Shown here: positions 63,983-64,000 of the stretch, piece after piece
How positions within the stretch are numbered: the first letter of the stretch is position 1
Layout of the letters: the number at the start of each line of letters is the position of its first letter
Program-made: the position numbers and the translations under genes
Origin: an uncultured Verrucomicrobiota bacterium
GTDB taxonomy: Bacteria; Verrucomicrobiota; Verrucomicrobiia; Opitutales; Opitutaceae
Reading direction: 5' to 3'
NCBI GenBank assembly: GCA_903898675.1
Contig: CAIUGM010000014.1
Span: forward strand, 1 to 64,000
Length of the DNA stretch: 64,000 nt
The notes under the pieces: model-generated
The model's database searches: none
Told to the model about the DNA's origin: nothing
The model's input: the letters and a program-made list of their open reading frames with translations, nothing else

Positions 63983-64000
63983 CGGTCCGGTCCAGCGCGG

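Overview
The window is a high-GC bacterial chromosome segment that looks like a member of the Verrucomicrobiota, most plausibly Opitutaceae-like. This is an inference from gene content: a DUF5069-type protein, pilin-like proteins of verrucomicrobial style, an LptD-like outer-membrane protein showing a Gram-negative envelope, type-B L31/L36, and many single-domain or hybrid two-component proteins. I see no plasmid, phage, transposase, CRISPR array, rRNA or tRNA. Coding density is high, gaps are short, and many neighbouring genes overlap by four bases (ATGA or GTGA). The larger gaps are mostly filled by palindromic intergenic repeats.

Layout. 1-2.7 kb: the 3' end of a secreted protein with a long Ser/Thr tail and a pilin-like (PilX-style) protein. 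2.8-10.4 kb: a tightly coupled plus-strand run of five genes (polyprenyl-phosphate-type GT2, NodU/CmcH-type carbamoyltransferase, ArnT/PMT-like membrane glycosyltransferase, radical SAM protein, membrane-anchored spermidine-synthase-like protein), which looks like a glycan or secondary-metabolite pathway. 10.5-13 kb (minus): MBL hydrolase, ribD and rdgB. 13-19.3 kb (minus): a large CHASE3/PAS/GAF histidine kinase, an Rcp1-like response regulator and a hybrid kinase. 19.7-26 kb: alaS with an odd internal segment, a small protein, a DUF5069 protein, pdxH, and an IspH with a 180-residue N-terminal extension. 26-30 kb (minus): a ParA-like ATPase operon with two unrecognised proteins and an outer-membrane protein.

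30-37.4 kb: two hotdog thioesterases, a lone receiver protein, a TonB-like protein, an exported protein, then hybrid kinase, receiver protein, and a protein joining two HisKA-like segments, a receiver and a class III adenylate cyclase. No DNA-binding output domain is found in either signalling cluster; cAMP is the only visible output. 37.6-45.5 kb: glgB, an lptD-like gene, an RsmB-like rRNA methyltransferase, scpA, trxA. 45.7-49.3 kb (minus): a menA-type prenyltransferase and an acylphosphatase-ABC transporter-TPR operon. 49.5-56.7 kb: an acidic hypothetical protein, uvrB, gdhA, a Na+/H+ antiporter coupled to a SerB-like phosphatase, and the rpmJ-rpmE pair with a clear terminator. 57-64 kb: yqgE, a dCMP deaminase, then a plus-strand run of methyltransferase, FAD oxidoreductase, type III polyketide synthase, Nif3-like protein, aroQ, a NusG paralog and an outer-membrane protein, ending at a minus-strand pgpA cut by the window edge.

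The observations I rate most worth following are: the cyclase protein whose two HisKA-like phosphoacceptor segments have no kinase domain; the alaS segment combining an insertion with foreign codon use; the extended IspH; the orphan ParA operon; the five-gene carbamoyl/glycan run; the small type III PKS cluster; and four families of palindromic repeats confined to gaps.
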